DNA from: CAZGZD01 sp964401915
GTDB taxonomy: Bacteria; Patescibacteriota; Microgenomatia; UBA1406; GWC2-37-13
NCBI GenBank assembly: GCA_964401915.1
Contig: CAYOAI010000001.1
Coordinates: 1 to 64,000 of the forward strand
Length of the DNA stretch: 64,000 nucleotides
Direction of reading: 5' to 3'
The notes beneath the pieces are model-generated. The model searched no databases. It saw only the letters and a program-made list of their open reading frames with translations, and was not told where the DNA came from. The number at the start of each line of letters is the position of its first letter. Positions within the stretch are counted from its first letter, which is position 1. The position numbers and the translations under genes were made by a program. Below, in pieces: positions 18,533-27,231 of the stretch.

Positions 18533-19780
18533 TTAAAATCTGCACCTAACTGGTACCTGTTGTGGTTCGTATTTTACCATCTCAACAAGCGGACACCTCA
18601 CATCAAATGCACTATCTGAAATTAGTGCCTGATAATAAAAATATGTACGAAGCTCATATAGACAAGAGATGGCAAGTATGATTGCCAAGAAAATCACCAC
18701 AAATTTTCGTCCTGAAAATAATTTTTGTTTAAGATATAAAAAGCCAACGCCAATTAAATAAATGACTCCAGGAAGAGCTGTAAAAGTGCGTAGCATATTT
18801 GGATTTTCAATAGGGAGAGTAAATATCGCAGGAAGAAGAGCGAGGGCAATATAGATGAGGAAGAACTGATTATAGAAAGACCTTATTTGAGATAGAGCAA
18901 CAATTAGTCCGATTATAAATAAGATTCCTAAATATGGATTAAGGGCGGGTTTTCCTGGATAATTATGCCGACCATTGAGATCTCCTTTTAGATTAAACAT
19001 AAGAGCGATTTTTGAAATATTCTCCACGAGGTATGAGGCCTTAGCTTGAGCGCTTAATCTTTTATCTTTGAGAAAAAGCTGTTGATTGATACGGATATCA
19101 GATTCCTGATGTAGTGCTAAGTACGAAGTTAGAGGGTAAATTGTGATTACAAATGGAATAAGGAATAAAAAGAAAGTAAGAACTTTTTCACGCTTTATAA
19201 AAAGAGTGAGTAAAGGAAGTATAAAAAATATACGTCCAGGTTGATATGAATTGAAGGCTAAGCCAGCAAATATTCCACAGAGAATGAGTTGATATAGCTT
19301 TTTCTCCTTGTGAAAATTAAGTATGAAGTAGCAAGAGACAAGCTCGAGAAAAAGCAAAAAAGGTATTTCAAAAGAAAAGCGTACAAAATTAAGATACCAA
19401 TGAGAGGTAAGTAGAGCGATGCTCAATATCATAGGCAGTAATAGATTTTTTTTAAAAACAAGACGCAGTATAGAATAAAAAATAAGGATATTTAATATTC
19501 CAAAGATGGCAATAGGTAGTCGCAAAGCGAAATGACTTACCCCCAAAAACTTAAAAGATAAAAGCAGAATATAGAAGTATAAGGTGGCATGGCCATCAGC
19601 AAAAGAACTAAATGGTGTGTACGATGTGTGATCTAATGAGAGAGCGAGTTTTGCCAAATGGTACTCATCCCAAGAGATGAATTGAGGAAGTTGGCCGGAC
19701 TTATAGAAGATCAAAATAGTGCTGAAAAGCAAAAGGGCGATGATGCTTAGTAGTGTGCTTTTCTTTCTAAGAAAGTTCAT
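18533..19780 (-). CDS. GT-C membrane glycosyltransferase (GT39-like), short form
   Basis: 415 residues with about ten membrane segments and only a short C-terminal tail, so it lacks the ectodomain seen in the genes at 3018 and 13746. The first loop has FISWDEYHLAKLAL (D38-E39) and then SFADGHATLYFYILL. It overlaps the start of the GT2 gene's 3' end (19767) by 14 bases, so the two are translated from one message. The overlap with a lipid-phosphosugar synthase gene suggests, but does not show, that this enzyme uses that synthase's product. Confidence 0.82.
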   Translation of the reverse strand: MNFLRKKSTLLSIIALLLFSTILIFYKSGQLPQFISWDEYHLAKLALSLDHTSYTPFSSFADGHATLYFYILLLSFKFLGVSHFALRLPIAIFGILNILIFYSILRLVFKKNLLLPMILSIALLTSHWYLNFVRFSFEIPFLLFLELVSCYFILNFHKEKKLYQLILCGIFAGLAFNSYQPGRIFFILPLLTLFIKREKVLTFFLFLIPFVITIYPLTSYLALHQESDIRINQQLFLKDKRLSAQAKASYLVENISKIALMFNLKGDLNGRHNYPGKPALNPYLGILFIIGLIVALSQIRSFYNQFFLIYIALALLPAIFTLPIENPNMLRTFTALPGVIYLIGVGFLYLKQKLFSGRKFVVIFLAIILAISCLYELRTYFYYQALISDSAFDVRCPLVEMVKYEPQQVPVRCRF

Positions 19781-20519
19781 ATTTACCTAAAAGATCGTTG
19801 AACTTAATAAGTGAGATATCTTTTAGCCCACCAATAGAGTCTTTAATGAAATTCACGTTTCTTGTCTCTACGTGTTTCCACGTTACTGGAATTTCTTTTA
19901 TTTTGTATCCAAGCTTTGTTGCTATGAATAAAAACTCCATATCAAATCCCGCCGAGACAGACGATCCTCTTATTTTTCGTGACGTGTGATAAACTCGCAT
20001 ACGAGAAATTATGTCTTTGGCGGCCTTTTTCTCAAACAATTTAAAACCGCACTGTGTATCTTTTAGTCCATTTAGATTGATGAGTGTGCCTCGTACAAAA
20101 ACTGCTCCACGCGCCATAATTTTTCGAAGAAAAGGAGCTCCTTTCCTTTGTGACTTTCTTGATCCGATAATGATGGTGTATCCATGAGCAATCTCTTGAA
20201 TAAGTTTTTTTGATTCTTCGATGGGAGTGGCCAAATCAATATCGGAAAATAAGACATAATCTCCAGAAGCCTTATCTATACCAGTCATCACAGCATAGGC
20301 TTTTCCTCTATGGGCATTTTCAATAAGCTTAAATTTTTTATTCTGAGGAATATATTTTTTTTGTATTATTCCTCTGGATCCGTCAGTTGAGCCATCGTCA
20401 ACAATAATGACTTCTTCAAAACGATCATCCTCGCTTATAAAATTTCCGATCTTATCAAGCACACCTCTTTGCAAATTCGTCTCTTCATTGTAGCAGGGGA
20501 GAATAAGTGAGATTTTCAT
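19767..20519 (-). CDS. Polyprenyl-phosphate sugar synthase (GT2, dolichyl-phosphate glucosyltransferase/ALG5-like)
   Basis: 250 residues. Motifs are SLILPCYNEETNL, VDDGSTDGS (residues 40-48), FSDIDLATP with the metal-binding DxD at 93-95, and DTQCGFKLFEKKAAK, a stretch shared by dolichyl-phosphate glucose and mannose synthases. There is no C-terminal membrane pair, as in ALG5/DPM1-type enzymes. It should charge a polyprenyl phosphate with glucose or mannose in the cytoplasm, giving the donor that the surrounding GT-C enzymes need. It overlaps the GT-C gene at 18533 by 14 bases, fitting coupled use. Confidence 0.88.
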   Translation of the reverse strand: MKISLILPCYNEETNLQRGVLDKIGNFISEDDRFEEVIIVDDGSTDGSRGIIQKKYIPQNKKFKLIENAHRGKAYAVMTGIDKASGDYVLFSDIDLATPIEESKKLIQEIAHGYTIIIGSRKSQRKGAPFLRKIMARGAVFVRGTLINLNGLKDTQCGFKLFEKKAAKDIISRMRVYHTSRKIRGSSVSAGFDMEFLFIATKLGYKIKEIPVTWKHVETRNVNFIKDSIGGLKDISLIKFNDLLGKYELS

Positions 20520-20559
20520 AGTTTAGAAACCTTGCAATAATTTTTTATTTTTTCCTTAA

Positions 20560-22029
20560 TTAATGAGACAATCTATATATAGTAACGCCATCAATTTTTG
20601 TGGTAAAGGTTATCTTTCGAGGTGCAAAATATGCAATATCCCATTGTGGGTTTCCTATTATAAGTGGGCAGCTCACTTCACAAACTACAAAGAGTTCGTC
20701 TGCCTTCTCTAAAGTGTCCTTTTCAATTGGTTTTTTCCCTCCTATTTCAAGAAAGTATCGATATGTGGACTCAGAATACCTTTCAGGAAGGGCCGTAAGA
20801 GCAAATTTATCTTGAGTCACATTTTTGGAAATCGATAGAGCCACATTTTTTGCCCTTTCAATTTGTCTTGATCCTTGCTTGGTCAGAAAAAGATAGCCCT
20901 GGGAATTTAAGTATATGTAGATGAATAAAAAAATCCCAATAAAAGCATTTCCTATGAACCCCTTTGGAATGTGGCTTAGGATAATGGCAATGCACACAAA
21001 ATAAAATATGTATACCGCACCATAATAGTGTTGATATTGAGGTCCTCCAAAAAGCGAAACGCCAATAAACGTAAATACAAAAAAAATAAAAAACTTATGG
21101 TGTAGGTCATTTTTTCTTAGCTCAAATATGATGAATAAAATGATTGTTGTTAAAAGAGCGATTAATAAGTATTGGTGAAAATCAAAATTAAATACATATT
21201 TGTTGAGCCTACTAAAAGAAATTAGAATTGACGAAAATAAATTAGATTGTGCCGAATTAGCAGATCCACGGGCAAGATCTATAAATCCCTTACTGTTGAG
21301 GAAGTCGTGCCTTAGATCGAAGATGATAAGGGGTGACGTGAATACAATAAAAGAAGCTACGGCCGCGCAAATCCCACCGATAGTTTTTAAAAAATGGGAC
21401 TTATGTTTATAGAAATGGGTTAAAAAAAGAATAAAGACGGGGATTATGAGGAAAAGCGCAAGATAATGAAGTTGTATAGAAAATGATAAAAATGCACCGA
21501 AAAGTATAAAATAGTATGTTTTGTATGTCTTAAGAGCTTTAATCATGAAGTAGGCACAAAAAAGAGAGAAAAATGGAAGAAGATTGGGATTCCAAGAAAA
21601 GCGTGAAAAATCAATGAGTGTTGTTGAGAAGGTTAGAAGCACAGTTGCGACTATTGCAACCCTAAAGCCAAACAATTCTTTGAGGATGAAGTAACTACAA
21701 AGAATGAAGAAAGATGCGAAAAAAGCAACCCCGATGGCGAGTCCCAATGGATCAAAATTAGAAAGTAAAAGCCATGGCGCTATAAAATAGTAATAGAAGG
21801 GTCCGAGATAGATGTGTCCGATAGATGTCGTCGGACCAATTGCCGGAAAGTGTTCAAATGTGAGTATTCTTTTGATTATGATAGCGTCTCGACCCTGATC
21901 TCCCAAGAATGTCACGAAATCAGAGAGTCGATAGATCCTCAAAAAAAGTCCAACAAAAGCAAGAGCTATAGCTGTTTTATTTTTTGTTACAATAGTCTGT
22001 ATGTTTCTAAAAAATCTTCGTAAATACAT
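20560..22029 (-). CDS. GT-C membrane glycosyltransferase (GT39-like)
   Basis: 489 residues with about 11 membrane segments. The first outer loop has FLGDQGRDAIIIKRIL, where D44 is followed by Gln in place of the usual Glu and a second Asp (D48), and then GHIYLGPFYYY, a pattern common in CPR GT39-like proteins. It heads the minus-strand run to 12533. The start ATG 22029 lies 8 bases after a -10 TACAAT (22043-22038 on this strand), so its mRNA should be leaderless. Its first 29 bases overlap the first 29 of the divergent gene at 22001. Confidence 0.82.
   Translation of the reverse strand: MYLRRFFRNIQTIVTKNKTAIALAFVGLFLRIYRLSDFVTFLGDQGRDAIIIKRILTFEHFPAIGPTTSIGHIYLGPFYYYFIAPWLLLSNFDPLGLAIGVAFFASFFILCSYFILKELFGFRVAIVATVLLTFSTTLIDFSRFSWNPNLLPFFSLFCAYFMIKALKTYKTYYFILFGAFLSFSIQLHYLALFLIIPVFILFLTHFYKHKSHFLKTIGGICAAVASFIVFTSPLIIFDLRHDFLNSKGFIDLARGSANSAQSNLFSSILISFSRLNKYVFNFDFHQYLLIALLTTIILFIIFELRKNDLHHKFFIFFVFTFIGVSLFGGPQYQHYYGAVYIFYFVCIAIILSHIPKGFIGNAFIGIFLFIYIYLNSQGYLFLTKQGSRQIERAKNVALSISKNVTQDKFALTALPERYSESTYRYFLEIGGKKPIEKDTLEKADELFVVCEVSCPLIIGNPQWDIAYFAPRKITFTTKIDGVTIYRLSH
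21985..21993 (+). promoter_or_regulatory. Extended -10 promoter for the gene at 22001, inside the opposite gene
   Basis: TGTTACAAT, with TACAAT at 21988-21993, 7 bases before ATG 22001. It lies inside the coding start of the divergent gene whose ATG is at 22029. The geometry predicts a leaderless mRNA. Confidence 0.5.
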
Positions 22030-23140
22030 ACCTCATTATTGTACCCTAACATTGATTGTTTTAATAAGTACTCTTTTTTTGTGGCTACCCTTCATTTTAC
22101 GAATAACACCATGGGTTGGGATCCGGATAGAAGATCCAAATTTCTTATATATATATCGGAATTTTGATGGTTTGCTGTATGTTGTCGCAGCTAAGACTCT
22201 TTATAATCCATTATTGATTAAAGGATTACATCTTGAGGCAGCTCTTGAGCCTATTTATTTTTCCGCTCACTTTCCTCTCTACCCACTCCTTATTCGAGCC
22301 TTAGCTGGAATTTTTGGATATTTGAAAGCAATGGTTGTTGTCAACATAGCCTCAACGCTTCTTCTAGTCTTCTTTTTTTATTATCTTATTTCAAAATTAA
22401 AGATTACGAGTCATCCACTGATATTATCTACTGTTCTCCTCTTTCTGCCACGTTTTTTGGTAATTCGCTCAATTGGAGCACCAGAGAGCCTTTTTATTCT
22501 TTTTATACTCATATCTTTATTTCTCTTTGAAAAAGAAAAGTACTTATGGTCAGCGGTTGCGGGCTCACTTGCGATAGCGACAAGGTCACCCGGCATATTG
22601 CTTATTCCAGCTTATGGCCTTGTTTTTATAGAAAGATATATAAAAAAAAGATCGATTGATTTCAGGTGGTTCTATATGATTCTTATACCACTCACTTTAC
22701 TTAGTATTTTTTTGTTTTATGGTAAGCAGTATGGCGATTTTTTTGCATACTTTAACTCTGGAGATAATCTTCATCTTGAGTATCCTTTCGCTGTTTTTAA
22801 CTACGACGCCCGGTGGGTTGGTACGGCTTGGCTTGAAGATGCTTTCTTTTTCTTTTTCTTTTATCTACTCACTCTTTTCTCTTTTAAAAAATCCCGCCTG
22901 CGAAGCTTTTATTACTTTGTGTTTGTGTACTTCAGCGCTATAGTGCTGATTCAGCATAGAGATATCAGTCGTTATAGCCTTCCTTTATGGCCATTTGCAC
23001 TCATTGCTTTTGAAAAGTTCTTCACTTCGCGCAAGCTTCTTGTCGCACTTATACTACTTCTTCCGGCTATCTATATGCTTGCTTGGAATTTTATGGGACA
23101 CAATGTGATGCCTGTCTCTGATTGGTCGGCATTTCGATAA
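22001..23140 (+). CDS. PIG-V-like GT-C mannosyltransferase
   Basis: 379 residues with about nine membrane segments. Family features are the first loop NFDGLLYVVAAK (D56), then HFPLYPLLIRAL and ATRSPGILLIPAYGL, the arrangement of the PIG-V/GPI mannosyltransferase 2 group, bacterial members of which are found in glycan loci. It should use a polyprenyl-phosphate donor, probably mannose, on the outer face. It leads a plus-strand run: the MacA-like gene starts 7 bases after its stop. Its start overlaps the divergent gene at 22029 by 29 bases. Confidence 0.8.
   Translation: MFLKNLRKYIPHYCTLTLIVLISTLFLWLPFILRITPWVGIRIEDPNFLYIYRNFDGLLYVVAAKTLYNPLLIKGLHLEAALEPIYFSAHFPLYPLLIRALAGIFGYLKAMVVVNIASTLLLVFFFYYLISKLKITSHPLILSTVLLFLPRFLVIRSIGAPESLFILFILISLFLFEKEKYLWSAVAGSLAIATRSPGILLIPAYGLVFIERYIKKRSIDFRWFYMILIPLTLLSIFLFYGKQYGDFFAYFNSGDNLHLEYPFAVFNYDARWVGTAWLEDAFFFFFFYLLTLFSFKKSRLRSFYYFVFVYFSAIVLIQHRDISRYSLPLWPFALIAFEKFFTSRKLLVALILLLPAIYMLAWNFMGHNVMPVSDWSAFR
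22038..22043 (-). promoter_or_regulatory. -10 element for the gene at 22029, inside the opposite gene
   Basis: TACAAT on the minus strand, 8 bases before ATG 22029. It lies within the coding start of the plus-strand gene at 22001. It mirrors the element at 21985-21993. Confidence 0.5.
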
Positions 23141-23147
23141 ATAGAAT

Positions 23148-24203
23148 ATGATTAAAAAATTTATAAGCTCAACTAAAAAAATTGCAAAACGTCGTTGGTA
23201 TTTGATTATTGCGGTAGTTCTGATCTTAAGTCTAATCGGATGGAGTGTAGCGAATAAATCATCCAAAGATAAGCCAAAAAATGCATACACAGTCAAACGC
23301 CAGACTTTAAGAGAGACAGTGACTTTTTCAGGAGATATTGATGCTGAAGAAAAGGCTACACTCAGATTCCAGACATCAGGTAAACTCGCATGGGTCGGAG
23401 TCAAAGAGGGGGAGACTGTCAATAAGTATCAAGGTATAGCCTCTCTTGATCAACAGGAGCTTAAAAAGACGCTTCAAAAAGAATTAAATACATACGTCAA
23501 ATCAAGATTAGACTTTGATCAGGAGAAAGAAGATACACGGGAAGTGGTGATAGGGGGATTGGGCCGAGATGCTCGAGAAAGAGTCCTCCGAGTGGCTCAA
23601 AAAGCTCAGTATGATCTCAATAATTCGGTCATTGATGTCGAGCTTCAGGATCTTGCTATTCAATTTGCAACAATCTATACACCAATAGAGGGAATAGTGA
23701 CTAAAGTAGGATCAAAGAACTCAGGTGTCAATGTGACACCAGCTCAGGCAGAGTTTGAGATAGTAAATCCCGACACAATATTCTTTTCAGCCACAGCAGA
23801 CCAAACAGAGGTTGTGATGCTTGATACTGGAATGCGTGGGGAGATCTCACTCGATTCTTTTCCTGATGTGAAAAGATATGCCACAATAGCTTCAATTGCA
23901 TACACGCCAAAAGAAGATGAGACGGGCACTGTATATCAGATTAAACTAAATCTTGATCCGAGTTCTCCTGATGCTGGTAAGTTGCGTTTGGGCATGACAG
24001 GAGACGTGACTTTTGTTCTAAAAGAAGTAGAGAATGCGATAGCTGTCCCAACCACATATATAAAACGAGAAAATGGAAAGCCGTATGTGCTTAAAAAAGT
24101 AAATAACAAGCCAGAAAAGGTTTTTATAAGGCTTGGCTCTGAGATCGATACAGCAACAGTAGTTGACTCCGGCATAGAGGCGGGCGACGTGGTATATGAT
24201 TAA
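23148..24203 (+). CDS. MacA/HlyD-like periplasmic adaptor subunit of an ABC exporter
   Basis: 351 residues. One N-terminal membrane anchor (about 20-36) is followed by a barrel-sandwich (lipoyl-like) half with LRFQTSGKLAWVGVKEGETV, a short coiled-coil section (about 105-165), the second half IYTPIEGIVTKVG, and a beta-barrel domain ending in ENAIAVPTTYI. Adaptors of this family link an inner-membrane MacB-type pump to the cell exterior. It overlaps the ATPase gene by 8 bases. No outer-membrane partner is present, and Patescibacteria are thought to lack a typical outer membrane, so it may only gate an extracellular exit. Confidence 0.87.
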   Translation: MIKKFISSTKKIAKRRWYLIIAVVLILSLIGWSVANKSSKDKPKNAYTVKRQTLRETVTFSGDIDAEEKATLRFQTSGKLAWVGVKEGETVNKYQGIASLDQQELKKTLQKELNTYVKSRLDFDQEKEDTREVVIGGLGRDARERVLRVAQKAQYDLNNSVIDVELQDLAIQFATIYTPIEGIVTKVGSKNSGVNVTPAQAEFEIVNPDTIFFSATADQTEVVMLDTGMRGEISLDSFPDVKRYATIASIAYTPKEDETGTVYQIKLNLDPSSPDAGKLRLGMTGDVTFVLKEVENAIAVPTTYIKRENGKPYVLKKVNNKPEKVFIRLGSEIDTATVVDSGIEAGDVVYD

Positions 24204-24864
24204 TCTTAAGCATGTCTACAAGGAATTTCAGTTAGATGAGGATATTCTCTATACAGCACTGTCTGATGCTACAGTCACAATCAAGGAAGGCGAATTTTCG
24301 GCCATCGTCGGTCCATCTGGTAGTGGGAAGTCGACGCTTATGCATATTATTGGTCTTCTTGACACACCTTCTCGTGGCAAGATTCTTATTCAGGGTAAAG
24401 ATATCTCAACTCTTAGTGATGATGAGATTTCTACGCTAAGGAATGAATTTGTTGGATTTGTTTTTCAGCAATTTAATCTTATAAATAAACTAAGCACACT
24501 TGAGAATGTGCTTCTTCCCACAATTTATAGTCGTAAAAAACTCAGCTACGATCCTGTTGAGAAGGCTTTGTATCTTTTAAATAGGTTTGGTTTATCTGAG
24601 AAGGCAAAGTCATATCCCAATAAACTTTCAGGTGGTCAACAACAAAGAGTGGCTATAGCGAGGGCGCTTATTATGGAGCCTAAGCTAATACTGGCAGATG
24701 AGCCAACAGGCAACTTAGATACGAAGACAGGAGATGGTATTATGAAATTGCTTCGGGAACTTAACAAAGAAGAAGGCATCACGATCGTGATTGTGACTCA
24801 CGAACCAGATATTGCATCTCGCGCTAAAAGGCAGATACGGATTGTTGATGGAAAAATTCTATGA
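24196..24864 (+). CDS. ABC transporter ATP-binding protein, MacB/LolD-like
   Basis: 222 residues, one complete nucleotide-binding domain: Walker A GPSGSGKST (about residue 38), Q-loop FQQFNLI, signature LSGGQQQR, Walker B LILADEPTGN and the switch His in VTHEPD. This is the LolD/MacB branch of mechanotransmission ABC proteins. It lies between the adaptor gene (8-base overlap) and the permease gene (4-base overlap), so all three make one complex. It powers export of an unknown substrate, perhaps peptide, lipid or glycan. Confidence 0.95.
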   Translation: MINLKHVYKEFQLDEDILYTALSDATVTIKEGEFSAIVGPSGSGKSTLMHIIGLLDTPSRGKILIQGKDISTLSDDEISTLRNEFVGFVFQQFNLINKLSTLENVLLPTIYSRKKLSYDPVEKALYLLNRFGLSEKAKSYPNKLSGGQQQRVAIARALIMEPKLILADEPTGNLDTKTGDGIMKLLRELNKEEGITIVIVTHEPDIASRAKRQIRIVDGKIL

Positions 24865-26069
24865 ACTACTTTACCTTTTTGCTAAAATCAGCTCTTTTTA
24901 ATTTTTCCAGAAACAAGGGAAGAACTTTTTTGACGTCTTTGGGCATTCTTATTGGTGTGATGTCGGTGGTGCTCCTGACAGCTGCTGGACTTGGTCTTAA
25001 AAAATATATTCAAGATCAGTTTGAGAGTATTGGTACAAATACACTACGAATTATTCCAGGAACGGCAATTCGCAATGGGAAATTCCAAGGTGGTACGTCT
25101 GCAATTGGCAGTATTCGCTTTGATCTAAAGGATCTAAGAAGTGTGAAGCGAATTAAGTCCATTGAATACGTTGCGCCGGTATTTACAAGAAACAGTGAAG
25201 TCTCCTACGGCAAAAAGACAGAGTATGCTGATATGTATGCAACAACCGATGAGATATTCCCAAGTTTAAATTTTGAGAAATCAAAAGGAGAACTCTTCAC
25301 AAGAAGCGACTCAGAAAAAAGCAATAAGATAGCCGTGATTGGGCCCAAGCTGGGCGAAAAACTTTTTGGTCAGGCAGAAGACGCTGTAGGGAATGCTATA
25401 AAAGTCGACAATCTTAATTTTCGTGTGGTGGGTGTGACAAAATCTAAGGGCGGTGGAGGACTTGGAGGGCCGGATTTAGATTCGCTCATATTCGTACCAT
25501 ATCGAAGCGCATATTCATTTAATCCAGACAAGAAATTCGTGACACTTGTTGTTAAAGTAAAGCCGGGACAGTCAATTGCAGATGTAAAAGAAGACATAAC
25601 CAAGGTGCTTCTGAGGCGATACAAAGAGGATGATTTTTCTGTATTTGAACCGACAGAGGTGCTGGGTGCTTTAAACTCAATATTTGGAACTCTCAATATT
25701 GCACTTGTTGCAATTGCAGCGATTTCACTCGTTGTGGGTGGAATAGGAATAATGAATATTATGTATGTCACGGTGACAGAAAAGACAAAAGAAATTGGAA
25801 TACGTCGTGCAATAGGAGCAAGAAAAAACGACATATTATTTCAGTTTCTTATTGAGTCAGTCATTCTTTCTCTTTTTGGAGGGGTTATGGGACTGGTTTT
25901 TTCTCTTATTATTGTATTTTTCGTTCAGAGAGTTTTTCCAGCATATGTTGATCTGCCGACAGTAGTGCTGGCAATTGGTGTATCATCGGGAATTGGGGTT
26001 ATCTTTGGAGTATTTCCAGCTAAGAAAGCTGCAGACCTATCTCCAATTGATGCTATACGATATGAGTAA
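24861..26069 (+). CDS. ABC transporter permease, MacB/FtsX type
   Basis: 402 residues with the MacB fold: one membrane helix near residues 20-45 (GILIGVMSVVLLTAAGLG), a large extracytoplasmic MacB_PCD domain (about 50-270), then three membrane helices in the FtsX domain, including ISLVVGGIGIMNIMYVTVTEKTKEIGIRRAIGA, the coupling-helix region, quoted here only by its ends GGIGIMNIM and EIGIRRAIGA. It works with the two preceding gene products as a MacAB-like exporter. The run ends here; the next gene is convergent. No substrate is evident. Confidence 0.93.
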   Translation: MNYFTFLLKSALFNFSRNKGRTFLTSLGILIGVMSVVLLTAAGLGLKKYIQDQFESIGTNTLRIIPGTAIRNGKFQGGTSAIGSIRFDLKDLRSVKRIKSIEYVAPVFTRNSEVSYGKKTEYADMYATTDEIFPSLNFEKSKGELFTRSDSEKSNKIAVIGPKLGEKLFGQAEDAVGNAIKVDNLNFRVVGVTKSKGGGGLGGPDLDSLIFVPYRSAYSFNPDKKFVTLVVKVKPGQSIADVKEDITKVLLRRYKEDDFSVFEPTEVLGALNSIFGTLNIALVAIAAISLVVGGIGIMNIMYVTVTEKTKEIGIRRAIGARKNDILFQFLIESVILSLFGGVMGLVFSLIIVFFVQRVFPAYVDLPTVVLAIGVSSGIGVIFGVFPAKKAADLSPIDAIRYE

Positions 26070-26087
26070 GCTCTATAGCTTGGATGC

Positions 26088-27203
26088 CTAAAATCTGCGA
26101 TTTACAAAATGCGTGATCTGCTCTTTGAATTGGGAGTACGAATATTTTTCACTTTTGCGTCTGGCATTTTTTCTCATTGTGAGGTACTCTTTGTGACTCA
26201 AGCTTTCGATTTTTTTTATTTTCTCGACTAAGGATGTGGGGGAGAGTTCGTTGTATAGATAGCCATTTTCTCCATCTTTCACAGTCTCTATAAGGCCTCC
26301 TGAGCGATACGCAATGACAGGGACTCCATATCCCATCGCCTCAACCGGAGCAATGCCAAATTCTTCATCCCGGCTTGCAAAAAGAAAGGCCTTAGCACTT
26401 TTATATATGTTCGCAAATTCTCCATCTTCCACGTATCCAAGAAATTCAACAGTCGGACCTGCGATAGATTTGAGGTAAGCTTCGTCTCTGCCTGTTCCAA
26501 TAATTTTTAGTACAAAGTTCATAGTATTGGCTGCCTTGATAAGGATATCTATGTGTTTTGCTTTTCCCACTCTAGAAACTGTGACGTAATAGGAGTTTTT
26601 GTCTTCATACTTCTTAATTTCGGGGAGTGGCGGTATTTCAACAGGTGGGTATATCACTTTCGAATCCCTGCGATACAATTTTTGAATCCTTCGCTTTGTC
26701 TCTTCAGAGTTTGCGATAAGATAATCTGGTCTTTTGGTTGAGTAGAAGTCCCAGATGCGAAGCCTGTGATTTATGATATGGGCATAGATTCGAACTGCAA
26801 AGTATTTTTGCCATTCCACAGCTGTCTCGTAGCCATATAGATATCGAGGTTGATGATGAATATATGAGATGTGTATTGTTGGTTTTTTAGTAATTATACC
26901 TTTTGACATATACCAACCTGATGATGATATCACAAGGCCGTAACCCGTGAAATCAAAGCTTTCCCAGATTAATGGTGCTAAAAAGCGAAGGGGAGAGTAT
27001 AGCTTGCCAAAAAAAGGAATGCGTGCTGCCCACGATGTTTTTATATTCCAATTTTTGGAGTTAGGCGCATGATATGCAAGATTTTTTTTATTTACGAAGG
27101 CGGTGTAGATGTCGGCCGATGGATATATCTTCTTCAGCGCGAGAAATACTCGCTCTGCTCCTCCAAACTCTTGGAGTTGATCGTGCACAAGGGCTATTTT
27201 CAT
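26088..27203 (-). CDS. Family 4 (GT-B) glycosyltransferase, mannosyltransferase-like
   Basis: 371 residues. The start MKIALVHDQLQEFGGAERV has the GGxER loop of GT4 enzymes; the C-terminal half has SRVGKAKHIDILIKA and the donor-binding SRDEEFGIAPVEAMGYG (E-x7-E). The RPDYLIANSEETKRRI stretch is typical of mannosyl- and galactosyl-transferases of this family. The start ATG 27203 is 9 bases from a -10 TATAAT (27218-27213 on this strand) in the 28-base gap shared with uppP. It is separated from the main glycan region by the exporter genes. Confidence 0.9.
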   Translation of the reverse strand: MKIALVHDQLQEFGGAERVFLALKKIYPSADIYTAFVNKKNLAYHAPNSKNWNIKTSWAARIPFFGKLYSPLRFLAPLIWESFDFTGYGLVISSSGWYMSKGIITKKPTIHISYIHHQPRYLYGYETAVEWQKYFAVRIYAHIINHRLRIWDFYSTKRPDYLIANSEETKRRIQKLYRRDSKVIYPPVEIPPLPEIKKYEDKNSYYVTVSRVGKAKHIDILIKAANTMNFVLKIIGTGRDEAYLKSIAGPTVEFLGYVEDGEFANIYKSAKAFLFASRDEEFGIAPVEAMGYGVPVIAYRSGGLIETVKDGENGYLYNELSPTSLVEKIKKIESLSHKEYLTMRKNARRKSEKYSYSQFKEQITHFVNRRF

Positions 27204-27212
27204 CTTGAATAT

Positions 27213-27220
27213 ATTATACT
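27213..27220. promoter_or_regulatory. Overlapping divergent -10 elements between a GT4 gene and uppP
   Basis: ATTATACT holds TATACT at 27215-27220 for uppP (11 bases before ATG 27232) and, on the other strand, TATAAT at 27218-27213 (9 bases before ATG 27203). The whole gap is 28 bp, so the two promoters must compete for polymerase. Confidence 0.45.
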
Positions 27221-27231
27221 TTACGTAAGCT

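Noticed and set aside
25370..25834. 154-residue reverse-strand frame inside the ABC permease
   Set aside because: Shadow of the MacB-type gene, with no promoter or family features.
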